From NCBI GenBank assembly GCA_907163375.1, contig CAJQUW010012642.1, positions 1 to 64,000 on the forward strand: DNA of 64,000 bases. Direction: 5' to 3'. The notes beneath the pieces were generated by a model. It was not told the origin of the DNA, did not search any database, and worked only from the letters and a program-made list of their open reading frames with translations. The stretch is from Prostheceraeus crozeri (taxonomy: Eukaryota > Platyhelminthes > Polycladida > Euryleptidae). The position numbers and the translations under genes are program-made. Below are positions 20,955 to 31,690 of the stretch, piece after piece (within the stretch, counting starts at the first letter, position 1; each line of letters opens with the position of its first letter).

Positions 20955-21804
20955 ACTGCATCCATAGAGTAGATATTTTAGGTAGAGTGGTAACTCCGCA
21001 TTTATTAAATCCCCAACGTGTATACACTTTCGAATTTATTAAATGAACTCAAGGGAGATATGTCACCAAAAGTGAGATATGCAAATTTTGCAGTTTTGCG
21101 GAAATTACAACGGAATTGTCGAGTGATCATGATTGTAATGCAGAAGAAATGATGGTATTTCACAGATTCTCAGTGTCTTGGAGATTTAATGTTTGTTAAA
21201 TTAGCAATTCGATAGGTTCCTATTACTTTCATGCTGAGCCTCAAGAGTATTTTCTTAAGCGTGATCACATCACAGGCAACCTACCACTGGTTAAGCAAAA
21301 TCACATAATCAAAGACAATGACTTCATTTAACTTTGAAAGATGTAAATGGTTCCACATCACTATTCAGATTCTAGAAATGAAGTATGAATTTAGTGATCG
21401 AATCATAAAATCATGCCGGTGAAAATTGAATTATAAACTTGAAATTTCAGCCAAGAAAGCACGAATAATATCGCAACTTTTTCATGAAGACTTCCATAAT
21501 AATACAATTCATGAAATTCCCTTGATAATAAGCTTGATTTCCGCTTAGTTAGGATTCTTATTATCAAATATTCATTCCTTTTGATATCCAACTTGTTTCA
21601 TACTACTTATTTATTTAGGAGAGTTATCTCGGCAGTATATAAATTAGCAAATTTTGACTTTTTTCAAGTGTTCAAATAATTTTTGGACCACGGGAACGCA
21701 ATCTCCACAAAAAACTGAATCTTTTGATATAAAAATTTTCGCTGTATACAGATACTTTTTTGAGTCGACACTCTACCTACATATCCCTACTCTATGACTG
21801 CATC
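20955..21804. mobile_element. ~850-bp inverted-repeat element ending beside MPEG1 exon 2
   Basis: The left TGCATCCATAGAGTAG...TAGGTAGAGTG (to about 20989) and the right end, read in reverse as TGCAGTCATAGAGTAG...TAGGTAGAGTG (from 21769), form a TIR of about 40 bp with few differences. The right end stops about 42 bp before the exon 2 acceptor. No transposase. Target duplication not resolved. Confidence 0.7.
21567..21696. repeat. Left arm of inverted repeat flanking MPEG1 exon 2
   Basis: About 130 bp that matches, in inverted orientation, 23613-23740. Shared blocks include AATATTCATTCCTTTTGATA, CCAACTTGTTTCAT and TTTTTGGACCAC. It lies inside the 20955-21804 element. Confidence 0.75.
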
Positions 21805-21847
21805 TGTTTATCAATTTTGTACCATCTGCATGCAAATTTGCTTTCAG

Positions 21848-22058
21848 AAATTCGGCATTGACACATTACGCATTTGATTGTACAAGGCATGGAAATGCAA
21901 CTACATTGTCAGTTTTACCTGGCCTTGGATGGGATAATTTACGCAACCTTGAAATGTTGAACGTCTTTGAATTTGATTTCTCCAAATGCTTGTTGTCGCT
22001 AGATGGGAACTATCTCATTCCAGATAATGTGGAAATTATTCCAAAGATGGCAAGCTCT
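21848..22058 (+). CDS. MPEG1: MPEG1 (perforin-2) coding exon 2: start of the mature protein
   Basis: The exon finishes codon 16 and codes residues 17-86. It contains LSVLPGLGWDNLRN (residues 36-49), which corresponds to the hallmark VLPGGGWDNLRN of MPEG1, followed by CLLSLDGNYLIPDNVEIIPK, matching the family's CxTTEDGxYxIPDE...IPxK. The acceptor TTTGCTTTCAG ends at 21847. The donor GTAAGT begins at 22059 after a whole codon (phase 0), so residue 86 joins directly to Met87 of exon 3. Cys27 and Cys62 are likely disulfide partners, and N32 is a sequon. The exon lies between two inverted-repeat arms. Identification is firm from the motif. Confidence 0.93.
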
Positions 22059-22145
22059 GTAAGTTGATGTTCGATTTCCTCTATGATTTAAGTAAGCACT
22101 GTAATATGCCAATAAAAAGACTTGTCGTGGGAGCGGGCTTTCGTA

Positions 22146-22169
22146 TGGAATAGGAATAGGAATAGGAAT
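22146..22169. repeat. (GGAATA)n microsatellite
   Basis: Four consecutive GGAATA units in MPEG1 intron 2. Confidence 0.9.
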
Positions 22170-22734
22170 AGCAATTTCAGTGTGAGGAATTCCCACAGAA
22201 GTGTGAGAATTTCCAGCAGAACTGAATAATATTTTCGCAGCTCTGTTAGCCTATATGTTTTCAGAGTTGTTGCACAAGATTTGCTGAAATATTTTGATGG
22301 ATGTGATAGGAATATGAGTTTTCACCATTAAAGAAAATTCGTCAGTAAGACTCGGAATGTCCCAAACTAGCTTAAAAGTCTAGAGTGACTGAGCAAGCTA
22401 AATGATTGCACAATAGTCTGTTCTGTGTTTATTTATCCTGGCTTTGCCGTGCGGTTGATAAACATGAAGATTGCATGCAGAATACACTCAAGCTTAATGA
22501 AAACAATAATACTGAAACAGTAAAGGATGTACAAGCCCACAATTTAGGATGATTGGCCTCAATTAGCTATTTGCTCCAGAGGATTGCTCTCATCTCTGTC
22601 ATTAATCTTAGACTACGGAGAAAAAAAATGTGACATTATTTACAGTGGGGTTGCTAGCTACCCGAAATATCGGCAATTTTTTGTATTCAGTAAATTGTGA
22701 TTCATTAGTGAATGCTACATACTTATTCGTTTAG

Positions 22735-22840
22735 GGCAAGGTTTTCCAAACTTCATACGGGCGCGGGCCGCATTCGGCAAGCAAATAAGTCCACGGACTG
22801 CAGTTTATTATTCAACTTTTTCACTATCTTCCCCTTGTAG
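22735..22840. mobile_element. hAT-like terminal debris
   Basis: GGTTTTCCAAACTT followed by GCGGGCCGCATTCG and a CGGACTGCAG word resembles the common ends of hAT elements (the TTCTCAAACTT...GGGCCGC type). No partner end was found. Confidence 0.3.
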
Positions 22841-23409
22841 ACGCACCGCAAAACAATTAAGTGTTAAATTATCTTGATATTCATCATGAAAGCATTTGAC
22901 AAAAGCGCAAATATATTTAGGATAATAATTTCCCCAAATTCATTTATATAAGCATGTTTTATAAGAGTGACACAGATTACTAACAATTAAATGTACTTAG
23001 TTACTGCAAGTTGCTGTTAGTTACTTTTAAGTTACTGTTCTTTGGAGGTCAGCTTCTTCGTGTCAACTGAGGTTGGGGTTAAACGAAGACATAGGACGGG
23101 AGCTACTGACACTTTCTTCTTAAATTCGCGCACAAAGGCTTAATAGCATGGATTTGTAGACCTTGAAACGCTGAATACAGAAATCAAATTCTTAAGTGTC
23201 ACAGCCAGTCGCTTTCGGTTATAGGTAGGTTAAAGGATTCCCATTGGAATCCAAAGGTAAAATTCAAGAAATATCTATGGATTGTAAAACACTTGGCAAT
23301 TTTCGTACATTTTCTTTTGAAGAAAGGAAAATATTTTTTAGAATGCCATGAAATTTGAAACATGATTGAGTTCAGAACTTCAACTTTGATATAAAAGTTG
23401 AAGTGAGTC

Positions 23410-23538
23410 ACATGAATCAGTATTTGATGCTTGAGAGCCTCTCTCTACAAAATGAGTAAAATCGCCAAATTAAGTCAAGACATGAAATTTGCTCATTTTG
23501 TAGAGAGAGGCTCTAAAGCATCAAATGCTGATTCATGT
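23410..23538. repeat. 47-bp-arm palindrome in MPEG1 intron 2
   Basis: ACATGAATCAG...AAAATGAG (23410-23456) is complementary, with about four mismatches, to CTCATTTTGTAGAGAG...TGATTCATGT (23492-23538), leaving a 35-nt loop. It includes the exact block AGAGCCTCTCTCTACAAAAT and its complement. Confidence 0.88.
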
Positions 23539-23612
23539 AAATTTAACTTGAAATGCATAATTTAGAAAAAGACAAATTCAATGCTCAACATAACTCCACA
23601 GCAAAACAGCAG

Positions 23613-23740
23613 TTTCCTGTGGTCCAAAAAATTATTTCAGCAGCTTTTAAAAGCTAAATTTTTGCAAATTTATATATTACCAACATGAAGCCCCTTATAA
23701 GTAGCATGAAACAAGTTGGATATCAAAAGGAATGAATATT
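23613..23740. repeat. Right arm of inverted repeat flanking MPEG1 exon 2
   Basis: Inverted partner of 21567-21696. The two arms enclose about 1.9 kb including exon 2. Similarity stops sharply on both outer sides, so it looks like a second, partial, oppositely oriented copy of the same dispersed element. Confidence 0.75.
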
Positions 23741-25149
23741 GAAACTAACGAGTACTGAAAAAAGGATGAGGATTGGAACATCTTAATGCAAATCAAATGC
23801 AAGTATAACGGAGCGAAATTATCAATAATGAAATTCAAATTCATGAATTCTTTATGACAGAAGCTATTGTAGAAGTTTCAATTCCAAGAGACCGTTTCTC
23901 TTCCTCCCTTTCTAGAGTGCATACTTGTCGAGTAATGGTGACCCATTGTTTTCATTGGATTGAAAGCACACCTTTTTTCTCCATTTGTGGGTCAGAGGCG
24001 CTCTGCTCAATTTTATTCTTTGGTTGAGAGCGCTCCATTCAAAGAGTGAAGGAACATCCCTTTACGAGTTTTCTTTTACTTTACAATTGCATTTTTCAAG
24101 CCGAAGTACGCAAACAACTTCTTCTTGATGCACATGAATATTGTCAGTGGATACAGAGCCTTGGCCAAGAGGCTTTGAGAGGGACTTCTATCAACTACAC
24201 CATCACAGTCAAACTTATAGCAGCTTAGCAAGCAGTACAAATCACCAGAAATATGAACTTGAGGTCGTTTGTAGCACTCGTGTGTCTCTGAGTTCTGACT
24301 CTACGATACGACGAAAAAACAAGCCGTGAAGTTTTCGATGCGTCTGGCTGACTGCAGCATTGACATTGCTTTTGTTCATCGACACATACTACAGTATTCA
24401 TTCACACGTCTCGAATAATAATGATAAATGATACTAATCGATTCACTGGCGTTCAACGGCAACCGGCATTGCAGCGTCAGTCTGAGCCGTTGACTCCTGT
24501 GATGATGTGCTCTTGTCTTGCGTCGTTTGCTTACTACGTGATGCATCACAATAGGTATCGACGAGTCAGTACCATGGCCCATATTATAGCTTGCCATAAA
24601 TGGTTGCACAACGTTCATTACATCTTTAGGATCAGATAAGACACAGCTATACATACTTACAGATGTCTGGTACCGTACTTAAAAGGTTAATGTCCGTAGT
24701 TCTCACGTTCTCAAATTTGCATGAAACTTCTAAAAGTCAAGGAAGCACGAAGAATGTCTTAGATGCTGAGGGGAGCCATTTCCTTGACATCTTCATATGT
24801 CATCTAATTAGTCCTCTGTTTCTCAGCGACACTATTGTGTAATCATTCATATCAGAAATATGACAATTTTTCAACTGCCACTTTAGTTGAAATTATAATT
24901 TCTCATAGCTCTGTCCTTTATCATCCATCACCAAGAACCAATATATTTAAAGTGGTTTTAGACCGACATCAAGGTTGTGTCTAATCTTGGGTCTCTTATG
25001 AATTGGAATGTTCAACAATTTTTTGTCGATCATTCAACTAAACTTGGGTTGCAATGAAATCATTGAATTGCTTGCATCATTGACTTAATCAATATGCAAT
25101 CATTGACTTAATAAAAGTATTCAGAATATAATTAAACTATGTCAGCAGG

Positions 25150-25274
25150 CATAGGCCTACTCCCCCCCGGATAGCCTCTACCCCAGATAGCTGCTGTTAA
25201 AACGGATTCACCAGACCTAGCCTACATTCCAGAGTTCCACCGCTCCCCCTTTGAAAATCCTGGCTACGTCCCTG
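25150..25274. mobile_element. hAT-type MITE end
   Basis: Read on the - strand it begins CAGGGACGTAGCCAGGATTT and goes on into a G-rich AAAGGGGGAG stretch, the start of a widespread class of hAT MITEs. The other end was not found. It lies 221 bp before MPEG1 exon 3. Confidence 0.5.
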
Positions 25275-25495
25275 GAGTACAGTGATTGTACAGTATGATA
25301 ATCTATGGACAATATTCAACTACATGCCCAATTACTTTCTTCTTGAAGTAAATAAATATAACGTGTGATTGAATTACTTGCCTGAACAAGAAATTTATTG
25401 CTCTCTGGCTGGAATGCCATTTATTTTGCTCTGCATATGTGGTATCCCTCCATCCATCTATCATGATGATTTAGCTAACATTTTCTTGCTTGCAG

Positions 25496-27322
25496 ATGGA
25501 AACCTTCTCAGAAGTGATCGAACACTATGAGAACTATCGCTCCTTTCGGAGTACCTCGATCAATGTAGGAGGCAGTGGTTCCTTTTTTGGTGTTTCTTTT
25601 GGCGGATCTTTTTCCTCGGAGCATCAGACGATTCGAACTCAACAAATCAACACAGGATCAATCACTTCCCGAGTGCAAGCGCGTCAGGTTCTGTTTACTG
25701 TTCTCGCTGGTCAAGGGATGAAACTGCATCATACATTTCGGGATCGTTTGCTAGATATCGCTTTTCAATTGGATGCAAGTAAGACACAAATAGCTGCTTA
25801 CTTAGCAGATGTTCTGGTTTTGCATTTTGGAACTCACGTGGTCACCCGGGTTGACGCTGGAGGCATCATTTGGATGACGGACGCAATTAGAACATTACAC
25901 AGAAAGCTTTCATCCTCCGAAAGATCAGCCATCAGCGCTAGTGCATCGGTAGGCTTTGGCAGTGTATTTGGGTTATCAGCTTCATTTAAACAAGTCACGG
26001 AGTACACTGATGTCAAAGGATATGAACGTAATCTGACTGCTCGCAAAATGGGCTCTTACGGCGGCATGCCAGTGAGACCAGGAGAGAATATTACTGACTG
26101 GGCAAAATCATTAGCCAGGAATCTTGTGGCAATCGATGTAGACGGAGATCCAATCTATTCTGTGATCAGCAACCTATATCTCGGAGAAACACTACCTTAT
26201 GAGCTGATTGGAAAAGTCCGCCAGTGTGTGAAAGCAGCGGTCATGCGGTATTACAAAGCCAATGCCGTAGTTGGTTGCATGAGACCCGGGTCTAAGAACT
26301 TTGACCCGAAAGCCAACATTCCTCGTGATGATTGCGAGATAGAAAAGTCCAACTACACAATGGGAGGATTTTTCCAGCGATGTTCAGGACCTGGAGATCT
26401 ATGCAATGGTCATTCAGTGGCTAACATCATGACAGGAAGTTTTGCATGCCCACCTGAATATCGGGAGGTATTTCTCCAGTCTCGTCAATTCAGCAGCAGT
26501 AGACGTTGTAGCGGATCATGGTTTTGGAAACATTGTCATACAGATACAGCGTCATATTCCCTTTATTGGTGTGCAGCAACCAAAATGCAAATGCGTCCTC
26601 AAAGTGGGTTTTTATTTGGAGGAATTTACACTAAGACTACTGTTAATCCTGTAACAGGAGGGCATTCATGTCCACCGTCATTCCTAGCGTCTTCTTATGG
26701 AGCTGGAGATATTTCAGTTTGTCTAAGTCGTGATTTTGAGCTGTCTAGAGATTACACTATGGATTTTGGAGGATTTTTCAGCTGTCATAGTGGCAATCCG
26801 TACAATGTTTTACCGAAACAGATTTACAAACTCATGAAAAAGAAGGAACTCCCTGTTGTGACGGTGCGATCAAGTCTACACGCTGCAGGACCAAGTAGCT
26901 GGCCCAAGCGATGTCCTTCAGGTTATACTCAACATATGGGATTTATCGACAGTGGATGTGAAATGATGTTTTGCATGAAAGGTCATCTTTTCATCGAAGC
27001 TGAGGTTCAAGAAGCCAAAAGACCCCCTTTCATTAAATTACCGCCACACAAGCTACCAAAGCCTCGTTTAAATAAGAAATTGTATTTGGAAGCTGGAGAG
27101 TGGCACTATGATCCGAAGCTTGAATCATGGGAGTACAATGATCGCGCAAAATGGCAAGGCGCTGTAGCAGTTTTAGCATCGCTTGCTGGAACTTTGTGCC
27201 TTGGAGGCATAATTGCAGCTATTGTGTTGCTGAAAAGAAGAAGAAAAGTGGTGAAATCAAGGGAATATGAAACCCTGTCTGGAGTAAGTACTGAAAACGA
27301 AGAAGTAAATATCAGTATGTGA
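25496..27322 (+). CDS. MPEG1: MPEG1 / perforin-2, coding exon 3 (MACPF, P2, membrane anchor)
   Basis: With exons 1 and 2 it encodes a 694-residue protein (vertebrate MPEG1 is about 700). Perforin-2 is a membrane-anchored pore-forming protein of phagocytes that lines endosomes and phagosomes and perforates engulfed bacteria. Visible parts: MACPF core, about residues 87-350, with the signature LHFGTHVV at 195-202; Cys-rich beta-sheet P2 domain, about 365-585; one transmembrane segment at 641-665; a basic cytosolic tail 666-694 with KRRRK, three Lys and YETL, a Yxx-hydrophobic sorting motif. Sequons lie at N265, N284 and N372. The true start of the exon is Met87 at 25496 after the acceptor GCTTGCAG; the TTG just before it is intron. 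The frame is intact with no missing motif. The stop is TGA at 27320. Confidence 0.97.
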   Translation: METFSEVIEHYENYRSFRSTSINVGGSGSFFGVSFGGSFSSEHQTIRTQQINTGSITSRVQARQVLFTVLAGQGMKLHHTFRDRLLDIAFQLDASKTQIAAYLADVLVLHFGTHVVTRVDAGGIIWMTDAIRTLHRKLSSSERSAISASASVGFGSVFGLSASFKQVTEYTDVKGYERNLTARKMGSYGGMPVRPGENITDWAKSLARNLVAIDVDGDPIYSVISNLYLGETLPYELIGKVRQCVKAAVMRYYKANAVVGCMRPGSKNFDPKANIPRDDCEIEKSNYTMGGFFQRCSGPGDLCNGHSVANIMTGSFACPPEYREVFLQSRQFSSSRRCSGSWFWKHCHTDTASYSLYWCAATKMQMRPQSGFLFGGIYTKTTVNPVTGGHSCPPSFLASSYGAGDISVCLSRDFELSRDYTMDFGGFFSCHSGNPYNVLPKQIYKLMKKKELPVVTVRSSLHAAGPSSWPKRCPSGYTQHMGFIDSGCEMMFCMKGHLFIEAEVQEAKRPPFIKLPPHKLPKPRLNKKLYLEAGEWHYDPKLESWEYNDRAKWQGAVAVLASLAGTLCLGGIIAAIVLLKRRRKVVKSREYETLSGVSTENEEVNISM

Positions 27323-27505
27323 GCCTGCAGTTTTGACAACTATTCCACAACTTTTATGATTGCGCAAGCTTGGATAAACTTGTTCGCTAAAAATTTTGCG
27401 ACGTTTTAGTGGTAGGAGTATAAACGAAACTACTTTTTGGACAAAAAATACAGTATTGATTATTGTTGAACTAGTAAAACTCAGTTTTCAGTCAGTTTTC
27501 ATATA

Positions 27506-27511
27506 AATAAA
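27506..27511 (+). terminator. MPEG1: Polyadenylation signal of MPEG1
   Basis: AATAAA, 184 nt after the stop codon, the first such hexamer downstream. Cleavage is expected about 10-30 nt further on, so the 3' UTR is about 200 nt. Confidence 0.75.
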
Positions 27512-27539
27512 GATTTCTCACACTTTGAAAACTGATAGA

Positions 27540-28235
27540 ATATTGTTCCACCTTCTTTGTTTCTCTGCTTGATAATATTCAACGTCGAGCCCACAAGACT
27601 ATCTGTCATAATTACTGCAGTTGCTGAATTCTTCCGGACTTGCATGTTCGCCGTACTGACGAGGCTACATGTATTCGTTTACTCCGTGGGATTCAGTACA
27701 ATCAAGACCACCCATTACATTCTGTTTGCCCTCCTGTTTCAAATTGCTGTGGCAGATTTCTTCTACCAAGTTTGCGAACGACTCGCCGTAGCAACCCTTT
27801 TCCCCTGCAACGTCGATTACAATTAACAATGTTTTTGTTGATTAGTGAGTCTGTGTTTTCTTCGGTCTACATTGCTTCTTTACGAACTCCTTCACAAACG
27901 TTGTGTATGTACATACTCCGCCTGACATTTTCTAACTCGCCGTATGATTTGTATTTTATGATTTTCAATGTAACTTGGAAAATATAGGCTACATTACTTA
28001 CTCACTTAATTGATTGCTAGCATATTCTGACCCCGATATCTTAGAGAGCTGATCTGGTGGGCTACAGAGATGCTACCACAGAAATCGGACACTAAAATAA
28101 TGAAGGACATGCGTGTTCACGATAACGGCACTTTAATTAATGATGGCGGCTTCCAGTGGCTGACAGTAGGAAGTCGCCGGTAGCTGATTGATCAGTGCAC
28201 TTTGTAAATATTCACGATTTTTTTTATTTTTATTT
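27540..28235. other. Gene-free stretch after MPEG1
   Basis: Open frames up to 115 codons on the + strand (27557-27987) overlap one another and match nothing I know. A GCTACCACAGAAAT word at 28071 recurs at 31061 on the far side of the piggyBac element. Confidence 0.5.
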
Positions 28236-28238
28236 CTC

Positions 28239-30889
28239 TTAACACTCACATGCCTGATATTTATTTTAATTACCCCTTTAAGTATATTTGGGGTCCACAT
28301 GGACCCCATCTACTAAATATCATTTGAGTGATTTATTTTTCAATTTATTTACATGAACGACTAATTGTCAATCATTTTGACTATTCTATAATTGGAAATA
28401 CTCAATTCAATATTATTATTTATGTTCCATTGATAATCTAAAGTTGCAATCAGTTAACCAAAAACATGACACGATATTATTATGATTTATTCAAGATCAT
28501 ACATATTGATGATCTAACACAATTCCAGATAACAACTTATATCAGAGATAAAAAGCAATTCACATTGTAACCACTAATTTAGCAGTAGTCAAGTAATTAA
28601 TTAATTAATGGCAATTCAAACAAAGAAATATTGAGTGTTCTTTGCAGATGTATTGACTGCAGGAAGAATATTTTGTTCTTTGCTTTTGGTCCTTCTTGCG
28701 TTCGCACAAATGACAGCGCCCTCGGATTGGTGCTTGGGATGTTATAGGTCTATTCGAGGAAAGGCCGATCACGTTTGACACTTGAGTTTTTTTCGTAAGT
28801 TTCATTCCGAGAGCCGTGAGAAACCGTCGTCGCCTGTCAAACCGGCCACGATCCTGGTCTGGAAAAGTCAACGAATATAAAATATAGGCGTTAATAGGCT
28901 ACAACTTATGTCTAACAAATTGCAAAAGACGACAACGGGCCATCTTCTTGTTTTGAACTTGACTGAATAAGAGGATACCAATTGATCCATTTTATCGGTT
29001 CCACATTTGGTTTTGTTATAATCGTCGATAACATTTGGTTTCTTGTTGGCGGTATCAGAACTCGATGGAAAATCATGTTGGCTCGATAGAACGAGCACCA
29101 CGTTGTTCCGTTTGGCTTTATACGAAACGAGCTGCACATCATCTTCTACTGCGTAGGCAAATTTGCTTGAGTGAAGTTCTCGGTCACGATGTTCCCGTAA
29201 TTCCTTGGGAATTTCCCGACGATGATGACGCATGCTTTCTAGAAGAGTCATATTTCGAGATAATAAAGATCGTGCATGACTCAACGAGCAAAAATAATTG
29301 TCAACAGCTGTTCCCGATCCCGGATCCATCGAGGTCTTTAGATAAATCAAGGACAACATGCTCACCCAACTGAGTAGCTGCATTCCGAAGCTCATCTTTT
29401 CCGGTATACATAGATCGGTTCCAGCAGTACCCAGTTTGAGAATCATTCAATGCCCAAAATTTCAATCCGTATTTTGAAGGCTTTGTCGGAATATATTGAA
29501 TGAACCGGCATCTCCCACGATATGGATACAACTGTTCGTCTACGGTGACACCATATTCACCTGGAAAAAAAACAGCGTTTATTGTTTTCAGTGAAGCCAT
29601 CCAGAATCAATCTTACAGCAGCCAGCTTATCTGTTCGTAATCGTGCTGCGCGAGTCTCTGGATTGTCAAATCTCAAGCAACGCTGAATTTCTTTAAATCT
29701 GCTGAGTGACATAGTGTTACGGAATATTTGTCTTCCATGAACACACTCGATAGTTCATTCAATGATTCACCTTTCGCCCGATAAAGTCCACGTAAGTTGC
29801 ATAATCCATAAAATGAATATAATTCCTCTTTATTTAGTTCTTTCCAGGAAGTCAATTTCTTTCTGCCGTATCTGTTGGTTTCATATATCACAGTCTCTGT
29901 CATTTCACTATCAAACATCAATTCAAACGCAGATATTTCATCAGATAGCCTTGTAGTAGCGTAAGCTGTTACTCCTGGTCGTAAACGCAGTATATTTTTT
30001 GAAGATCGTTGTCTAACAGAACGAGGAGGAATTGTACTCCATTGTTGACCATTAGGTGATGTTAGATTTTCACTAGTATTTACGTCTACAGCAATTCGTC
30101 GTCGCAGCGGAGGTGGTTCATCATCATTACTAAAATCGGTCGATTCGTCGTCAACAGAAGCAAGATTGTCATGTAAAATGTCGTCGTCTTGATCGTCGCT
30201 TGAGTCCGACGAATTAGATATGCCAATGCCATTTTCACTATCCGTTTCAATATCATCAACAAGGTTGGAATTTAGCTGAAACAGTTCGGCAATTGCAACA
30301 GATTTTGCAGCACGAGAAGTTGTCATTTTGACGTGTGTGCAGGCGAAGAATACTGAAGACTAACACGAACAATCTCATGAATAATGTGGTAATTGAAATC
30401 AATATGCGTGCGCGCTGAACGTACGTAAAAAATACACATCTCTGAGGTACACATATAGAACATATAAGACGTCACTAGACGTGTGACAATATTAGACTCA
30501 CTAACTTGAATTCAGAAGGTTATTTGTACTACTTCCGGTTATATGAGGCAAGTATCTCACATTGGAATAAATAAAGGTCAAGCTTATAATAAAAAAATTG
30601 AATGCAGATCTTATTTATAATGATTTTACTTACAAATCAGGTGGGGACCATATGGACCCCAGAAATACAAAAATGACAAACTTATGATTTCACGGCCATG
30701 ACTTAGCGATGCCATTTTATTATCTTATGTGATCAAAATTCATTAAAAAATAATAGTTCTCATAGGAACTTAGGCTCTTAGGGACTACAGAAAATCCAAA
30801 AAAAATATCGAAAATCGCTTGGGGTCCATGGGGTCCACATGGACCCCAAATTGCTATGATTGTTAGATAAAAGCATTTTGATAAATTAA
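28239..30889 (-). mobile_element. piggyBac transposon, nearly full length, broken
   Basis: A piggyBac transposase on the - strand (30326-28605) lies between two copies of GGGGTCCACATGGACCCC (28290-28307 and 30830-30847). With TTTGGGG outside, these copies are in inverted orientation, as subterminal repeats would be. A third related word, GGGGACCATATGGACCCC, is at 30644-30661. TTAA at 28239-28242 and 30886-30889 are candidate target sites, but the outermost 40 bp do not pair well, so the exact ends are uncertain. Confidence 0.65.
28605..30326 (-). pseudogene. piggyBac transposase with C-terminal Cys-rich domain, frameshifted
   Basis: It starts MTTSRAAKSVAIAELF at 30326 with an acidic N-terminus, then FELMFDSEMTETVIYETNRY, the usual entry to the DDE_Tnp_1_7 domain. 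TVDEQLYPYRGR carries the first catalytic Asp, AVDNYFCS the second, and NKTKCGTDKMDQLV the third. The last part (about 28730-28605) is a zinc-binding domain, CHLCERKK...CSQYICKEH...CLNC. All key residues are present, but the frame changes near 29690, near 29575 (a T run), near 29320 and near 28870. It would have cut and pasted the element at TTAA sites. Dead copy, fairly young by its completeness. Confidence 0.92.
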
Positions 30890-31690
30890 CTTGCAATAAA
30901 TCGACTTACAAAAATTTATAGCTGTTGCATGTTTCAGTGATTTACTTCTTCCTAAGATAGGAATCGTCACATAGACGAGTGGCTGAAGCTATCACCAACA
31001 AACAGTTGCTGTCCATTCTAGCCTCACCAAACAAAGCGAAAAGTCGGATTTCTATGGCTGCTACCACAGAAATTCAGTATTTCGCTTTTGTTTAAGTTAG
31101 CAGAACTGTACGGTAGAATTGAAACCTGCTGTTTGTTGATGTCTTTCAATCTACATGTATACCTGCTAAGTTTTGTCACTGATCTGTGTCAAAGCTGCAG
31201 AACTAAAGAAAGATCAAATCATTGATGCAAGAGAAGTGACTTTTTTAAAACTAATGTACATTAAGGAACTAGAATAGTCATGGACCTGTGTGAAATACAC
31301 TGGAGGTCACCATTCATTAGGCACTGTTTCGTTTTATGACTGAGGGCATATCATCGATCTATTTCATTTTAAATCAAATAATTAATGACCATATCCAGAT
31401 ATGCTAGAAAGAAAAATATTCAAAATCTTGCAGAATACTTATATTTTTAAATCAAGGTCATTTATTTGATCCTTCAGAAGGCCAAATTCGAAGATATTTT
31501 AACACCTTATTGAATGTTCGCAAAAACTAAATTGCTGAGATACGAATGTCAACTGTGAGGTGCCTCAGCCTAGAGCAAAATGCCAGGAAAGGGCGCAAAA
31601 GAAATGAGCTATTTTCATATATTTCCCCTAACTTCTCATTGATTATTTGAAGTTGTATTATGAAAAGATCATTACAAGTTAGATGAAACC
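30890..31690. other. Gene-free stretch
   Basis: Only a loose inverted pair of CAACAAACAG words (about 31000 and 31127) was seen. Confidence 0.5.

Larger units (their letters stand above)
17900..21847 (+). other. MPEG1: MPEG1 intron 1
   Basis: Donor GTAAGT, acceptor TTTGCTTTCAG. It holds three inverted-repeat elements (18918-19361, 19552-20002, about 20955-21804) and the left member of an inverted repeat pair that encloses exon 2 (21567-21696). No other coding exon is recognised inside it. Confidence 0.75.
22059..25495 (+). other. MPEG1: MPEG1 intron 2
   Basis: Donor GTAAGT, acceptor TTTTCTTGCTTGCAG. Length 3437 bp. It contains a GGAATA repeat, hAT-like debris near 22735-22830, a strong palindrome at 23410-23538, the right arm of the inverted pair at 23613-23740, and a hAT-type end at 25274. 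Two overlapping frames at 24376-24654 (-) and 24421-24639 (+) have no recognisable product. Confidence 0.85.

Noticed and set aside
24376-24654. 92-codon - strand frame inside MPEG1 intron 2
   Set aside because: No family recognised and no splice or start context; an overlapping + frame of similar length shows it is probably chance.
25490-25495. A TTG-initiated start just before MPEG1 exon 3
   Set aside because: These bases are the end of the intron (GCTTGCAG). The exon begins at 25496 and joins exon 2 in phase.
27557-27987. Overlapping + frames of 89 and 115 codons after MPEG1
   Set aside because: They overlap in different frames, have no domain, and follow the poly(A) signal without a promoter.
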